Source: Pogona vitticeps | Lineage: Eukaryota > Chordata > Lepidosauria > Squamata > Agamidae | DNA length: 64,000 bases | NCBI RefSeq assembly: GCF_051106095.1 | Contig: NC_135785.1 | Coordinates: forward strand, 98,148,001-98,212,000 | Direction of reading: 5' to 3' | Shown here: in pieces, positions 22,636 to 33,743 of the stretch | Layout: every line of letters begins with the position of its first letter | Numbering within the stretch: the first letter of the stretch is position 1 | Notes under the pieces: generated by a model | Database searches by the model: none | What the model was told of the DNA's origin: nothing | The model's input: the letters and a program-made list of their open reading frames with translations, nothing else | Program-made: the position numbers and the translations under genes

Positions 22636-23164
22636 CAGTGGTGCCTCGCATAATGAGCACACCGTTTAACGATGAATCTGCATAGCAATATGGATTTTGC
22701 GATCGCTAATGCGATCGCATACCAATGTTTTTATAGGGCGAAAATCGTTTGCGACGATCGGTAAACATTTCGCTTACCGATCTTCGCATTGCGATGGGGG
22801 AACAGCTGTTCGGCGGTTCCAAAATGGCCACCGGAATACCCAAAATGGCCACCGGAACATCCAAAATGGCCACCAGAACACCCAAAATGGCCGCCGGAAC
22901 ACCCAAAATGGCCGCCGGAACACCCAAAATGGCCATCGGAACACCAAAAATGACAGCTGGAACTCCCAAAATGGCCACCGGAACACCCAAAATGGCCACG
23001 TCCGGATGGGGAAACATCACAGAATGGTGAGTTTTGGGCCCATTTGGAACACATTAAACAAAGTTTAATGCATTCCAATGGGCTTTTCTGTTCCGTTTAG
23101 CGATGTTTCCCCATAGCGAAGGTTAATCCGGAACGGATTAACCTCGCTATGAGGGGCACCACTG
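22636..23164. mobile_element. Tigger/pogo-like MITE with internal 21-bp tandem array
   Basis: The TIRs are CAGTGGTGCCTCGCATAA at the left and 'gaggggcaccactg' at the right, with TA at 22634-22635 and 23165-23166. Subterminal palindromes 'tgcgatcgctaatgcgatcgca' (22698-22719) and 'ttaatccggaacggattaa' are shared with the copy at 26248. The middle is a tandem array (separate entry). There is no transposase. Confidence 0.88.
22819..22995. repeat. 21-bp tandem minisatellite (CCAAAATGGCCACCGGAACA)
   Basis: About 8.5 head-to-tail copies of a 21-base unit with core 'ccaaaatggccrccggaaca', differing at a few positions. It lies wholly inside the MITE. The relative at 26248 has the same unit roughly once. 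Because 21 is a multiple of three, all frames stay open and give repetitive pseudo-proteins (TPKMATG-type and GHFGCSG-type); these are artefacts. Confidence 0.92.
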
Positions 23165-23166
23165 TA

Positions 23167-23905
23167 TATAAATATATTATAGAGTTGTTGAAAACATGCA
23201 ACTTTGTAAAAAAGTAAAAATCAATAAATGTAGAAATACATTCCTTAGACTTTTAGTATATTTGAATAGGTGTGTGAAGACTAATAAGTTTTCTGTGTGC
23301 TTACCCAGCCATCTACCAGTTTAAGTCTATGGAGGAAGATCCACGTTTTCTGTGTGTTGCCTTTGTGCTGCTGTATCTCTGCAGATGCTGTTTTCCTCCC
23401 CTCACAGCCAGCCTCTCAGCTCAGTTCCATTGTGGCTCATTTAGCTTTGCTGTCTCTATGTTAGCTGGCTAGCATTTTTCTTATGTTACACTAACCTTTT
23501 TATAGGCATAGGATGTTTACATATTCTTATCTTTGTTTACACATTTTCGCCTGAGTTGCAGATTCCCATACTAGCAGGCTAATGCAAAATCACATAAACT
23601 CTGCTACAGAAGTGAACATTTGCTGATAAGGGAAAACAACAACATTCTCCTGTATCTTTTTCTCCTGACCCAGTAGATTCAATATATTTTCTCACTGAGT
23701 CTGCTTTGATAGCTAACTCTCCTTCATTCGCTGTAAGAGTTGCTATAGTTGCAGATCTAATGGACCTTTTCCATGTATTCTACTACTCACACAGATTACA
23801 TGGGAATAGATATGGCTTTGTCAATCACTCTGCAGTGACCTCTAATGGATATTAAGTGCATTGCTACTTAAATAGTTACTTTTTGTTCATTTGCAAGGTT
23901 ACATA
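23167..23905. other. Unique DNA, nothing recognised
   Basis: No coding exon or repeat is identified. Confidence 0.4.
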
Positions 23906-24159
23906 CCATGTTTTCCCCAAAATAAGACAAGGTCTTATATTAATTTTTGCTCCAAAAACGCATTAGGGCTTATTTTCAGGGGATGTTTTATTTTACAGTC
24001 ATGCCATCTTCTGGTTGCTGCACAATGCTGCACAATGGTGGAGGGCGGGGTTTCACTTAACTAGGGCTTATTTTTAGGGTAGGGCTTATATTACGAGCAT
24101 CCTGAAAAACAATACAAGGGCTTATTTTCAAGTTAGGTCTTATTTTCAGGGAAACAGGG
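23906..24159. mobile_element. TA-flanked MITE (GTTTTCCCCAAAATAAGAC TIR)
   Basis: The left end 'ccatgttttccccaaaataagac' and the complement of the right end 'ccctgtttccctgaaaataagac' form TIRs of about 23 bases. TA sits on both sides (23904-23905, 24160-24161). Several internal copies of 'gggcttattttcagg' lie between. The TA duplication points to a Tc1/mariner-type mobilising enzyme. There is no transposase ORF. Confidence 0.8.
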
Positions 24160-24161
24160 TA

Positions 24162-24849
24162 TATGTGTCCTGAAGTAGCCTCAATTACTATTCAAACCTT
24201 CATATTTTATTCACATTTCACATTTCTAGGGCTATAATTCTTACATCCCCTTCATCATACTGTATATTAATTTATTTACACAAATATCAAACTGTGACTG
24301 TCTCCTCCATCAGGTGAGTGCAGGGAAGTCTTGTTTGTAAGTTTTCTCAGTTGTTCACTAGTCTAATTTCACAATTGTTACATTACTATGTGTAAGTTTT
24401 TTTTTTATTTTGCTCTGTGTGTGAGAGAGGGAGAGGGAGAGGGAGTGTGTGCGCGCTCGCATGCACACATGTGCATGGGTGCTTTCCCTGTTTCACTATT
24501 TAAACATACAGTATATTATTTGTTGTATATTTTGATGGGTTCGAATCATGATTTTTCTTTCTTATGTAGTATTCCCTGCTTTTTGAGTAGAATGATTTTC
24601 TGTTGCCTTGTTTCTGCCTTTTTTTGGAGGGGGGACAAGTTTTAAGGGTTCTTTAGGGATTTTGGAGTGCCGGAAAACACAAAAGGAGAAACCTGAAATG
24701 AATTACCCCAAAGAGATAAACGAAGAAACTGGTGCATGAAAAACCTGAAAAACTGATGTAGGACCTACAAAAAAATCTGAAACAAAAGAAATACAAACAT
24801 TTTGTATATCAGTTGTGACCAAAGGTTAAGTGATAACTGGTGGTGGGTG
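24162..24849. other. Unique DNA with small simple repeats
   Basis: A GAGGGA-rich run near 24423-24445 and alternating GC/GT near 24446-24475. No gene is recognised. Confidence 0.4.
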
Positions 24850-24954
24850 ACACCACCACCATCACCACCACCACCACCATCATTGTTGTTGCTATTATTC
24901 AGAAACACCAGGCACAGTCAACATTATAAAAACATTGTCTGGTATTCTATAACA

Positions 24955-25090
24955 CAGGAGTCCCCAACCTTGGGCCTCCAAATGTTCTTGGACTACAACT
25001 CCCAGAAGCCTTCACCACCACCTCTGCTGGCCATGATTTCTGGGAGCTGAAGTCCAAGAACATCTGGAAGCCCAGGGTTGGGGACCACTG
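24955..25090. mobile_element. hAT MITE with perfect 8-base target duplication
   Basis: The ends CAGGAGTCCCCAACCTTGGG and CCCAGGGTTGGGGACCACTG are near-perfect TIRs. The 8-base duplication ctataaca flanks both sides (24947-24954 and 25091-25098). The arms continue inward ('actacaactcccagaagcc' and 'tttctgggagctgaagtcc'), so the whole 136 bases folds as a hairpin. It is inserted in the 3' part of the R4 LINE. Confidence 0.93.
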
Positions 25091-26247
25091 CTATAACAGA
25101 CACAAGTTTTAACCAAAACCCTAAGAATTTGTTAAATATCAGTGCAGTATGCATGCTTTTCCTATTGCAGCCGTTTTTTGGAGCTCAGATGGTGTTATTT
25201 CTGAGACCTGCAGCTGTTTATAGTACTGTGTGAAATCTCTTGATATTGTTCCCAAAGCCCCAATGACTATGGGGACCACTGAAGTGTGTTTCTTCCAGAG
25301 GTGAGATGTATCGATTGCGAGGTCTCTATATTTTGTTAATTTTCCAGTGCTTTATTTTGGCATTCCCTGGAATTGCAATGTCAATGATCCAGACATTTCT
25401 TCATTCTATTACTACTATGTCTCGTGTGTTATGCTCAAGGTGTCTATCAGTTCAGATCCGGAAATCCCACAAGATGTTGACTTCCTTAATTTCTGACACC
25501 TTCTCTGCCTGATGTTCCCACAGGTTTTTGGAGGCTGGCAAGTTATACTTTTTGTGTAATGACCAGTGCATTAACTTTGCCACTCTATCATATCTAATTT
25601 AGTAATCTGTGCAATCTTTGGATAGTCACAGATGAGGTGTGACACAGTTTCATCTTTTCTTGGCATTCGACATTTGTTGTTAGCACTAATTTATTGGATC
25701 TAAGCTTTCATCATGTTGGTTTGGAATCCTTGTCCTTGTACAGCAAAACCAAGCCTTCAGTTTCTTTTTTAAGGGTCCCTAGTTTTAGCCATGCCCATGT
25801 TGAATTATTATAATGCTTTCTATCAATATTTCCCAGGTGCTGTCCATGTAGTGGTTTATTTTTGCAGCTGTTCAGTTTATTTTCAAATTCTTATTTCTTA
25901 TATTGAGCCTTTGTTTCTGTTGTTTTTGTGGTAAATATAATCTGTCCACATCACTTTTTGGATGTAGTGCATGATGCATGTTCATTACTTTCCATGTTTT
26001 TTGATCCAATTCTTCTAATTAATTTTGAGTCTAAGCTATTGTTCCAGCTATGTATCTAATTACTGGAATTGCCCATGTGTTTATGGCTTTGATTGTATTT
26101 CCACCATTTAATTTTGATTTTAAGATTTTCTGCAGTCTTTTGATATATTCTCTTTATGTCAGTTAAAAAAAAGCAAAGTGTGCTGCTTATATAGAAGTTC
26201 CCTTTCTCTTCAGTTGGGTATAGGGAGTTTTCAGTTAAGTAGTTATA

Positions 26248-26683
26248 CAGTGGTGCCTCGCACAACGAGCACCCCGTAGAGTGATGAATTCGCTCTACGG
26301 TGATGCTTTTGCGATCGCTAATGCGATCGCAGAGCAATGCCCCCAATGGGCGAAAATCACAGAGCGAAGGTTGGTAAGCGGTTCGCTTACCGACCTTCGC
26401 TTTGTGACCCGCCGATCAGCTGTTCCGCGACTTCAAAATGGCCGCCGGAACAGCCGAAATGGCCAGCCGCAGCGTTTTCGTGCCCTCGTTCAGTGAGGGG
26501 AGGGCGCGAAAATGGCTGCCGGCCATCGGAGAAACATCGCTGAACGGTGAGTACAGCAGCCAATTGGAACGCATTAAACACTGTTTAATGTGTTCCAATG
26601 GGCTTTTCTGCCCCGCTCAGCGATGTTTCACACAGCGAGGGTTAATCCGGGACGGATTAACCTCGCTGTGCGAGGCACCACTG
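26248..26683. mobile_element. Tigger/pogo-like MITE inside the R4 LINE
   Basis: The TIRs are CAGTGGTGCCTCGCACAA and 'tgtgcgaggcaccactg', with TA at 26246-26247 and 26684-26685. It shares 'gcgatcgctaatgcgatcgca', 'ttccaatgggcttttctg' and the 'ggttaatccgg' terminal palindrome with the element at 22636. It lacks the expanded 21-bp array. No transposase is present. Confidence 0.92.
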
Positions 26684-28310
26684 TATATTGATCTTCCCAG
26701 TACTCCTGTGAAGAACTTGAACATTGTTAGAAGGCATGTAATTGGTATAACTACTGGGTTCTTTGCCCTTTTGATGATCTTTTATTATCAGAAATGTGTG
26801 GCCTGTTGCCATCCAGTCTTCAGTTGTAGAATTTTGAAGTAAATGGTTAAATTGCACTGTTGTACGTTGATGGAGACTTGTTAGATGCTTTAACCAAAAT
26901 CCGTGCAGCTCATCTGGATCAGGTGCATTCCAATTTTTCACAGCCTTTACTTGCCTCTTAATCATTTCAGCTGTTATCACAATATAATCCATTTGTTTTC
27001 CTTGAGTTTCTTTACGAATGTCTTTAATACATGAGGCATTTTCATTATGTCCAGTTGGGCTTTCCCACATTTCTTTCCAAAATTTTAGAGCATCATCTTT
27101 ACATGGATCTAATTTCTTTTGCTCTGCATTTTCTTCTAGTGATGTATAGAATAATCGTTGGTCATTTTGAACTTGCATGTTTTCTCTACATTGTTTCAAG
27201 CTTCCATCATATCTTTGAATTTTCTTTGCTGTAGTTATTACCTGCTATTTTAAATATTCCATAGTTTCAACAATTGCTTTCCTTTCTAGGTCATATATTT
27301 TACATAGTCTGGCTAATATTTTTTCATTTTAAAGTTTTGAATATTCCAAGTGTTTTAAGTTGCTAATGTCTGCATGTAATTTGTTTATTTTTCTTTCCAG
27401 CCGAATTTTGGAGTGCCACAAATTTTCTGGGTTTTTTGTGGCTTTTAAGCAAGTTCCATGGTTGTTATGGTAGCTGTGCCATACATTAGCTGGTTTGTTT
27501 CCTTTAGCGTGTTGGTTGGGATTGTTCTGATGACATTTGCATCGTTCAGTAGATCCTTTACTGGTTTGCTTTGTAATTGGCTCAAACTGGGGAGCTTTTG
27601 TCTTTCTGTGTTCTGGCTGATATGGGTTTCTAGTTTTTCCCTCAGTGATGTTTGCTGTTCTTATGATTTCTGGGTTGTTCCATAAGTTCTTCCTCTATTG
27701 ATATGTTTTCTTCCACTATTGTGTCTACTTCTACCCTCCACTTGTCCTCTATATTATGGTCATTGTTCTGTGTTTATTTTGCCACCTTTTCTAGTTCTTA
27801 CAATTTCAGTTCTGAAAACGCTTTACTCCGGATGATAAACCTTCCCTAGTCCATTAATCATTTTTCAGTTATATCACTACTGCACTTGGGTGTTTCCTTT
27901 TCCAAATTTCAATCATTCTTTTTTGAAAACTACAGGCTGTTGGGTTTCCCTCGTAATAACATTTAATAATTTCTCAATTTTCTGTGAGAATACACGTTTT
28001 GCATTTACGTTGTTCCAGTAGCTTCACAGCAGCCTGTCTTGGTTCCTCAACAGGGCCTGCTGAGCCCTGTAACTCGTTTGTCACCAGATGTCCAGGGACT
28101 ATAGCATCTAATGGGGTCCTTGTTGACTTGGGCGACAACCAGTCCAGTATGCATTTCCGATTATTTCCTCTCATCATAATTGATGGTTGGTGGACACAGT
28201 TGGTCCGGCTTCTCAGCTGAGACCTATCTGGCTTAGGAGACCCTTCAGCATAGCTCTCAACCTCACTGATGCATGCAAGCCCTCCACCTCAACTACGCTT
28301 ATGCCCATGG

Positions 28311-28447
28311 AGGGGATGATGATGATGATGGTGATGATGATGTTGATTGTCAGTGCTATTCATTTAGACTACAGCTACTACAGCTGATTGGTTAAGAAAG
28401 TCCTGTGTGATCCAGACCACTGTGTTTTTCTGTGCATCATTCTTGAG

Positions 28448-28480
<33 letters not shown>

Positions 28481-29450
28481 AAGGGAATCCTGAAAAGGAC
28501 CCCTCTCTTTCCTCCTTTCTTATGCTTGTAAGCTTATAAGCCCTGGAGAGATTTTTCACTGTATGAAAGAACACTGGGTTGAAACCAAGCCTCTCTTAGA
28601 TAGTAAGTACATGACTAGCTTCTTTGCTTGGAGCAAATGAATTACATCAACAATTGGCACATGTGGCCTTCCTAACCTTTCCGACTGTGTCATGTCAGTG
28701 TCAATGCAAGGCAAACAGGAAGAACCAAAGAAGGATTCCAAAGATGACTCATTGACGAAAGACTAAAATTCTCAAAAAGAAGATACAGGAGAATAGGGAG
28801 AGAGAAGTACAGTAATAGGTGATCAGTAATTCCCCCCCCCCCTTATAAACTGATGATAGAGAGAAAGAGGAAAGACATGTCAAGAGGGCAACTATCTCTT
28901 TCAGCCTGATAGCTGCATTTGCTCTCAGAGAAGTTTCATCAGGGAGTAGGGCTAAGGTAAAATAGCGTTAGCAAAATACACCAAATTTTGGCTTCAATTT
29001 CTTCCTGCCAGAAACATAGTCTTCAGAGAGGTGTTTCGACTTCTTTAGAACTGAGAAGAATATATATTAATGCTGGAAAACTGGCCAAATGATGGTGCCA
29101 TGGGTAGTGATGGCCAGTGTCCTTTTTGGTTGGTTGGACAGAAGTCACATCACAGGTGGGGTTAAGCTAAAGGTGACAGAGCCAGGGAAAAAAAGTGGAT
29201 ATTCATATATATGTACACATACATATATGTGCACATGCAGAAACCCACAAAAGCAAACAAGCAAGCATGCATTACACATATACACATCAGGAAGGTAGCA
29301 GAAGCAGAGCCCTGACACTTCACCTCTATGACGAGGAAGCAGCTAGGAGTGAACCAGCTAGGCATAGCCTGAGCTGGAGGTGGGTCTGTGCTTCATCTGC
29401 CGCAATTCACTTCATTGATCATGGGTAAATGGGTGTGGCCATCATGGGGA
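28311..29450. other. Unique DNA with simple repeats
   Basis: A (GAT)n run at 28316-28350, (GAAA)n at 28445-28475, and alternating purine-pyrimidine (TATATGTACACATAC-like) at 29205-29240. No gene is recognised. Confidence 0.45.
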
Positions 29451-29458
29451 CTCTAGAG

Positions 29459-29724
29459 CAGGGGTCCCCAACCCCCAGTCCGCTGACCAGTCTTGGTCCA
29501 TAGCCTTGCCAGAGCCAGGCCGCGGAGTCATATCTCCTGCCCCCTGCATGCACAGACATATGCATGCCCCCTCCCATGCATGTGTGGCCCCCTCCCACAC
29601 TTGTATGGTCCCTCCCATGCATTCACAGCCCCTCCCACTCACGCACAGACGCACACATGGCCCCTCCCACGCATGCAAGGGATGCTAAACCGCTCTGTGG
29701 AGGCAAAAAGGTTGGGGACTGCTT
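29459..29724. mobile_element. hAT MITE with internal CCCCTCCCATGCATG repeats
   Basis: It begins CAGGGGTCCCCAACCCCCAG and ends 'aaaaggttggggactgctt'. The flanks ctctagag (29451-29458) and ccctagag (29725-29732) agree at 7 of 8. Inside are about six diverged units of 'cccctcccatgcatg' type (29568-29680). The open frames across it are artefacts of C-rich DNA. Confidence 0.8.
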
Positions 29725-29732
29725 CCCTAGAG

Positions 29733-29868
29733 CAGTGGTCCCCAACCTTGGGCTTCCAGATGTTCTTGGACTTCAACTCCCAGAAATCCTGGCCAGCAGA
29801 GGTGGTGGTGAAGGCTTCTGGGAGCTGTAGTCCAAGAACATCTGGAGGCCCAAGGTTGGGGACCACTG
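29733..29868. mobile_element. hAT MITE sharing its target site with the neighbour
   Basis: The ends CAGTGGTCCCCAACCTTGGG and CCCAAGGTTGGGGACCACTG are perfect inverted repeats. The duplication ccctagag (29725-29732 and 29869-29876) is perfect. It is the same family and length (136 bases) as the element at 24955. It sits exactly in the right-hand duplication of the element at 29459. Confidence 0.93.
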
Positions 29869-29876
29869 CCCTAGAG

Positions 29877-32749
29877 GATACACTGGGACACAAGGGAAGC
29901 TGAATTCAGCCTCAGGGCCTGAGGTTCCCACCTTGTGAACGGATAATAAAACATCATGATTAATTATGTTGCTTTTATTCGTTCACTTTTATACTTGTAT
30001 GTTTACTAGCTTTGTACTCTGTTTTCCCCCTCCTTCATATGGGAATAAAATAAAATTAAACAAGTACAAGTAAAATGTGGGAAGATTAAAAACAACATAG
30101 GACAAATTAAAAGCATTTAACATGCATAAAGAGAAGGGGTGGGGATGCCTCCCTTCAGTTCAAAGCTCCTTCCTTATGCAGCAATCCAACTTCACTGCCA
30201 ATGGCATGCCTGAATGAAAAGGTCGGTTGCCTTGAATGAGAAACACGCTGAATTAGATGCCTTCAGGGCTGGCCCAACACATATTGGTGTTGGAGATGAA
30301 CCAGCCAAATAAAAGGAGGTGTGTGTGCTGGTACATGCACAGGTAGGTATGTACATGTGCATGCACATATGCACATGCACACCGATTCACACCAGGCACA
30401 AAATGTACAATTCACCAAAAGTTTGTCTTCTGCACCTGTCACTGAAATAAACACAAGCAAGCTGGAGCACATGAATGTCTTTGCAGAGGTCCCACTCATT
30501 CCAGAAGGACTTTCCCAGGAAAGCTTTTCCAGTGGATTATGCTCATGGCTTAAACCTGTGACTTCCAGTACATTGCTTTTTCAGTAGCAAATGTTCACCA
30601 TGCTATCCGTCACATCCTCTTAATGATGACATAGCAAATCGTATGCCATCAGAGGCAAACTGGCTCCTAAACTGATTCATGGCACGGTGCTTTTCACTAA
30701 AAGGCAGTTAACACAGCTGGTTATTTTAAACATATTTCAAATGCACCATTTAACTAATAAACACCAGAGTCTGTTGAGAAACTGTTTCTCCTTCTACAGG
30801 CTCTTATGAGCATGCTAACTTAAGCTGAAAGGAGTCTAAGTGTCATGTAAGCCCCTCTTCTCTTGCCTTTTGGCCCTTGCTGCTTAAGCTCTTAGAGACA
30901 GGGGATTTATGGAGGGTATGTTATCAATAGCTCACAGTCATGATGGCAATATACTATATCCAGGATCGGAACAAGTATTCCCTAAGATACCCAGCAGGGA
31001 TCCAACAACAGAAGGATTCTGCTGTGCTCCTCTCCTGCCTGTAGAATTCCCAGGAACATCTGGTTGGCCCTGGTGAGAACCAAATCTTCACTAGGTCTTC
31101 AGTCAAATCCAGCATGGCTCCTTTTAATAGTCACCACAACATAGTGAATTTTGAGTTCTCTCTGTACCCGGGCTTTGTAACATATTCTATACTTTCCCAG
31201 GAGCAGAAGGGGCCTCGGGTTCGAAACATTAAGGAACCCAGCCTCCAGAGATGATGGTATTTACTTTAATCCTCAGGAGAGACAGATGCTCTTGGTCTCT
31301 TTCTTCATCATATACCTAGCCTGATTATCTTTAACTGCACTGAACAGCCTACAGTCTTTCTGTTGTGTAATTGTGTCGTGCACATTCATTTCCAAGGGAG
31401 CTCAGGATGATGCTGTACTTACATGATGAATAGGGAAACTAATGACTATTGCAATCACTTACTTAAGGAATGAAAAAGAGAGGGAGGGAGAACTTGCTTG
31501 TTCAGAAAACATGGGCCTTGACTGAAATGTGTTTTTATTATACTATTTGCAAGCTCCAGTGTCTGCTCTCTGCCTGTCTCAGCCTCATTGTCTTTGAGGA
31601 ACACATCAGCAAAGTTAATAACACTGCTATTCAGATAAGCAGTGTGATTGTACACTACACATAATGGATCCAAAAGGCAGCTCTCTGAACCCAAGGAGCT
31701 TACAATTTCAGTTTGAGTAATATGGAGAAGCAGGGGGAAGATTGGTAGGGATAAGAAGCATGCAGGACGGATGTGTCCAGAGGGACTTACCATATATTTA
31801 TGATACGTTTTGGTTTGGGATAAAGGTAAAAGGCTTAAGCTATAAGTTACAGTGAAACCTGGGCTTTGGCTGTGGAATTCAAAGAAACAAAGTGGTAACA
31901 CAGGTCTGCTTGGACAGTTTTCCTGCAAACTGGGACAGCTCTAGCATGAGGCAGAGTGAAGCAACCACTCCAAGGCATCTGTTGCTGGGGGCAAGGGCTG
32001 CAAGGACCGTCCCTTGGTTGACCACTTCCCCTGTGTAGGAGGACAGAGCTATGCATGCCATAGGGACTGTCCTTTCTGTTACTGGCATCCAGTGGCAGTT
32101 CAGTCAGCATCTGTACATTGTGCAGAAAAGGGAATGATCTTGTTCACAGTTTGAGGCAGCCAAATGCCTTGGGACAGACATGCCACTGAGGATGAGTAAG
32201 AGATGAGACAATGGCCTGTGTCACGTCTAAGAGTGGCAGATTTAGTTTACAGATTGCAGGACAAGCCATGTGACACACACCGTTCTGCCCCCTTTCAAAA
32301 AAAAAAATAGAAGTTTGGGGAGTTCCAAGGGACAACTGGAGGTTTGCTGACCTCCCCTCTGCCCCAGGATTGATTGTCTCAGGTGAATACTTCACTTGAT
32401 CTAATGGTAGGGCTGTATCCTCCTCCCAACAATGTGGTATGCAGTAAATGATTAGCAGCATGACTGTAACTATTTCTGTTCAGAACTAAACCCCACTGAG
32501 TTCAATTGTGCTTACTCCTAGGTAAGTGGGATTAGGATTAGAGCTCCAAAAACTTTATTGTTGGCTGGCTAAATTCCTGCTGATTTAGCTAGGTCACACA
32601 GGTGGCAACTTGTTCTGCATGAAAAGAATTTGAGGGATTTTTTTTGCAGAGGGTGGGGGAAGAGACATACAACCTGTTCCAAATGTGGCTAGAGATTCAG
32701 GATGATCAATGTCCTAAACACTAGTTACCTTGGAAACCAAAACCTTGAA
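29877..32749. other. Mostly unique DNA, some old repeat ends
   Basis: At 30265-30305 'agggctggcccaacac' and at 31920-32100 possible ends of the unnamed 'gggctggccc' repeat. GT/CA-rich text at 30320-30385. The block 30590-30800 is AT-rich and repeat-free, and a conserved non-coding candidate. The 157-codon minus-strand frame at 31455-31928 has no domain. Confidence 0.4.
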
Positions 32750-32871
32750 AGTATGTCAGACACATTTCCAGTTAAGAAAATATTCATTTGGGAAGATCTA
32801 TGTATCCGTCTGTCTGTGTCTGTCTGTCTATGTCTCCAAATTTTTTAAACTGGAAATGTGTCTGACATACT
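32750..32871. repeat. Perfect 24-bp inverted repeat (hairpin)
   Basis: The left arm at 32750-32773 (agtatgtcagacacatttcc then agtt) is exactly complementary to the right arm at 32848-32871. Near-pairing continues inward for about 8 more bases. The loop of about 74 bases contains a (TGTC)n run. No known MITE end is visible. Confidence 0.9.
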
Positions 32872-32874
32872 TCA

Positions 32875-33015
32875 CATACATTACCTCAGTAATCCTTGCA
32901 ACAACCCTATAAAGTAGGTCGGCATCATTACTATCCCTCTGTGTGTACATCGGAGAGAGGAAACCTGAGGAAAACAAAATGCCCCAAGGCCAAATAATAT
33001 GTTTGTGGCTGAGAT
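32875..33015 (-). repeat. MIR/L2-like SINE fragment
   Basis: 'ttacctcagtaatccttgcaacaaccctataaagtaggtcggcatcattactatccc..gaggaaacctgagg' follows the MIR core reverse complement closely, including 'ctgaggaaa' and 'caaggccaaa'. Confidence 0.7.
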
Positions 33016-33282
33016 AAGGTAAGATTTTTTAAAAAAATTTATAGTCTGAGATTCTAGACAATAGCTCTTGGGAAGAAAAGACACCTCACCACCAACATAG
33101 GCTGTGTTACACACATGTAGGGCATCCTCTTCATATGTACTTAGTCATTTGCCCATTACCTGATCATGCATGTTGTGCATTGATCTATCTTGCCAGCCAC
33201 TCAGGTTGAATAGGGATGTAAACATGCATGATGTGATAAGTACACAGGCTATCCAACCCTGCAGTGGGTAAAGACTAGATAT

Positions 33283-33652
33283 AAAGACTAAAAGAACTGG
33301 GCATGTTTAGCCTTGAGAAAAGAAGACTGAGGGGAGATATAGCAGCGCTTTTCAAATACTTGAAAGGTAGTCATACAGAGGAGGGGCAGGATTTGTTCTT
33401 GATCATCCCAGAGTACAGGACATGCTCAAGCTTCAGAAAGCCAGATTTAAGCTGAATCTCAGGAAAAATGTCTTAAGTGCTAGAACAGTACGACAATGGA
33501 ACCAATTACCTTGGGAGGTACACTGGAGGCATTCAAGAGAAAATGAGACAACCATCTATCAGATTTGCTTTGACTTGGATTCCTGGATTCAGCAGGTGGT
33601 TGGACTAGATGGCCTAGTAGGCTCTTTCCAACTCATTTATTCTATGGTTCTA
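33283..33652 (+). repeat. CR1 LINE 3' end
   Basis: The text follows the amniote CR1 3' end: 'gaactgggcatgtttagcct', 'gaagactgaggggagatata', 'caaatacttgaaaggtagtca', 'gacaatggaaccaattacctt', and the end 'ggttggactagatggcctag..ctctttccaactcatttattctatggttct'. The coding remnant includes LRKNVLSARTVRQWNQLPWE (33455-33515). It is 5'-truncated and moderately diverged. Confidence 0.9.
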
Positions 33653-33743
33653 CAAATAAGGGTTCCTGACTCCAACATCAGCTAAAAAGCACCAACTAAC
33701 TCTCCCCTACCCCTACAATTAGTAGGTTGCTCAAAGAAAAGTA

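Larger units (their letters stand above)
24850..28310 (-). repeat. Dong-R4 clade LINE, nearly full length, carrying two nested insertions
   Basis: On the minus strand the 5' end (right) starts near the (GAT)n at 28310. The N-terminal part reads RKCILDWLSPKSTRTPLDAI, then PGHLVTNELQGSAGP (28000-28170). The RT lead-in includes FWKEMWESPTGHNENASCIK, NWNAPDPDELHGFWLKHL, and LLQNSTTEDWMATGHTFLI (26760-27130). After the Tigger-like insertion come AIPVIRYIAG and NMHHALHPKSDVDRLYLPQK (about 25930-26080), the zinc-finger part ECQEKMKLCHTSS (near 25640-25670), and remnants of the restriction-like endonuclease end. The 3' end at the left lies beside (ACC)n/(TTG)n simple sequence. Dong elements are known for TAA-type target and tail repeats, as in the second copy at 56910. 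The ORF has many stops and shifts. The hAT (24955) and Tigger-like (26248) elements are younger. Confidence 0.85.

Noticed and set aside
22819-22995. Possible CRISPR-like array (regular 21-base repeats)
   Set aside because: The repeats are head to tail without spacers, in a vertebrate genome, inside a transposon.
22697-23078. Repetitive open frames on both strands (TPKMATG, GHFGCSG, FRWPFW units) resembling a repeat protein
   Set aside because: They come from the 21-base tandem unit inside a MITE. A unit length divisible by three keeps every frame open, and there is no start context or conserved domain.
29493-29903. Pro/His/Cys-rich frames that look like a secreted or zinc-binding protein
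   Set aside because: They run through two hAT MITEs and the 'cccctcccatgcatg' repeats.
31455-31928. A 157-codon minus-strand frame
   Set aside because: No domain, mixed low-complexity composition, and no supporting signals.
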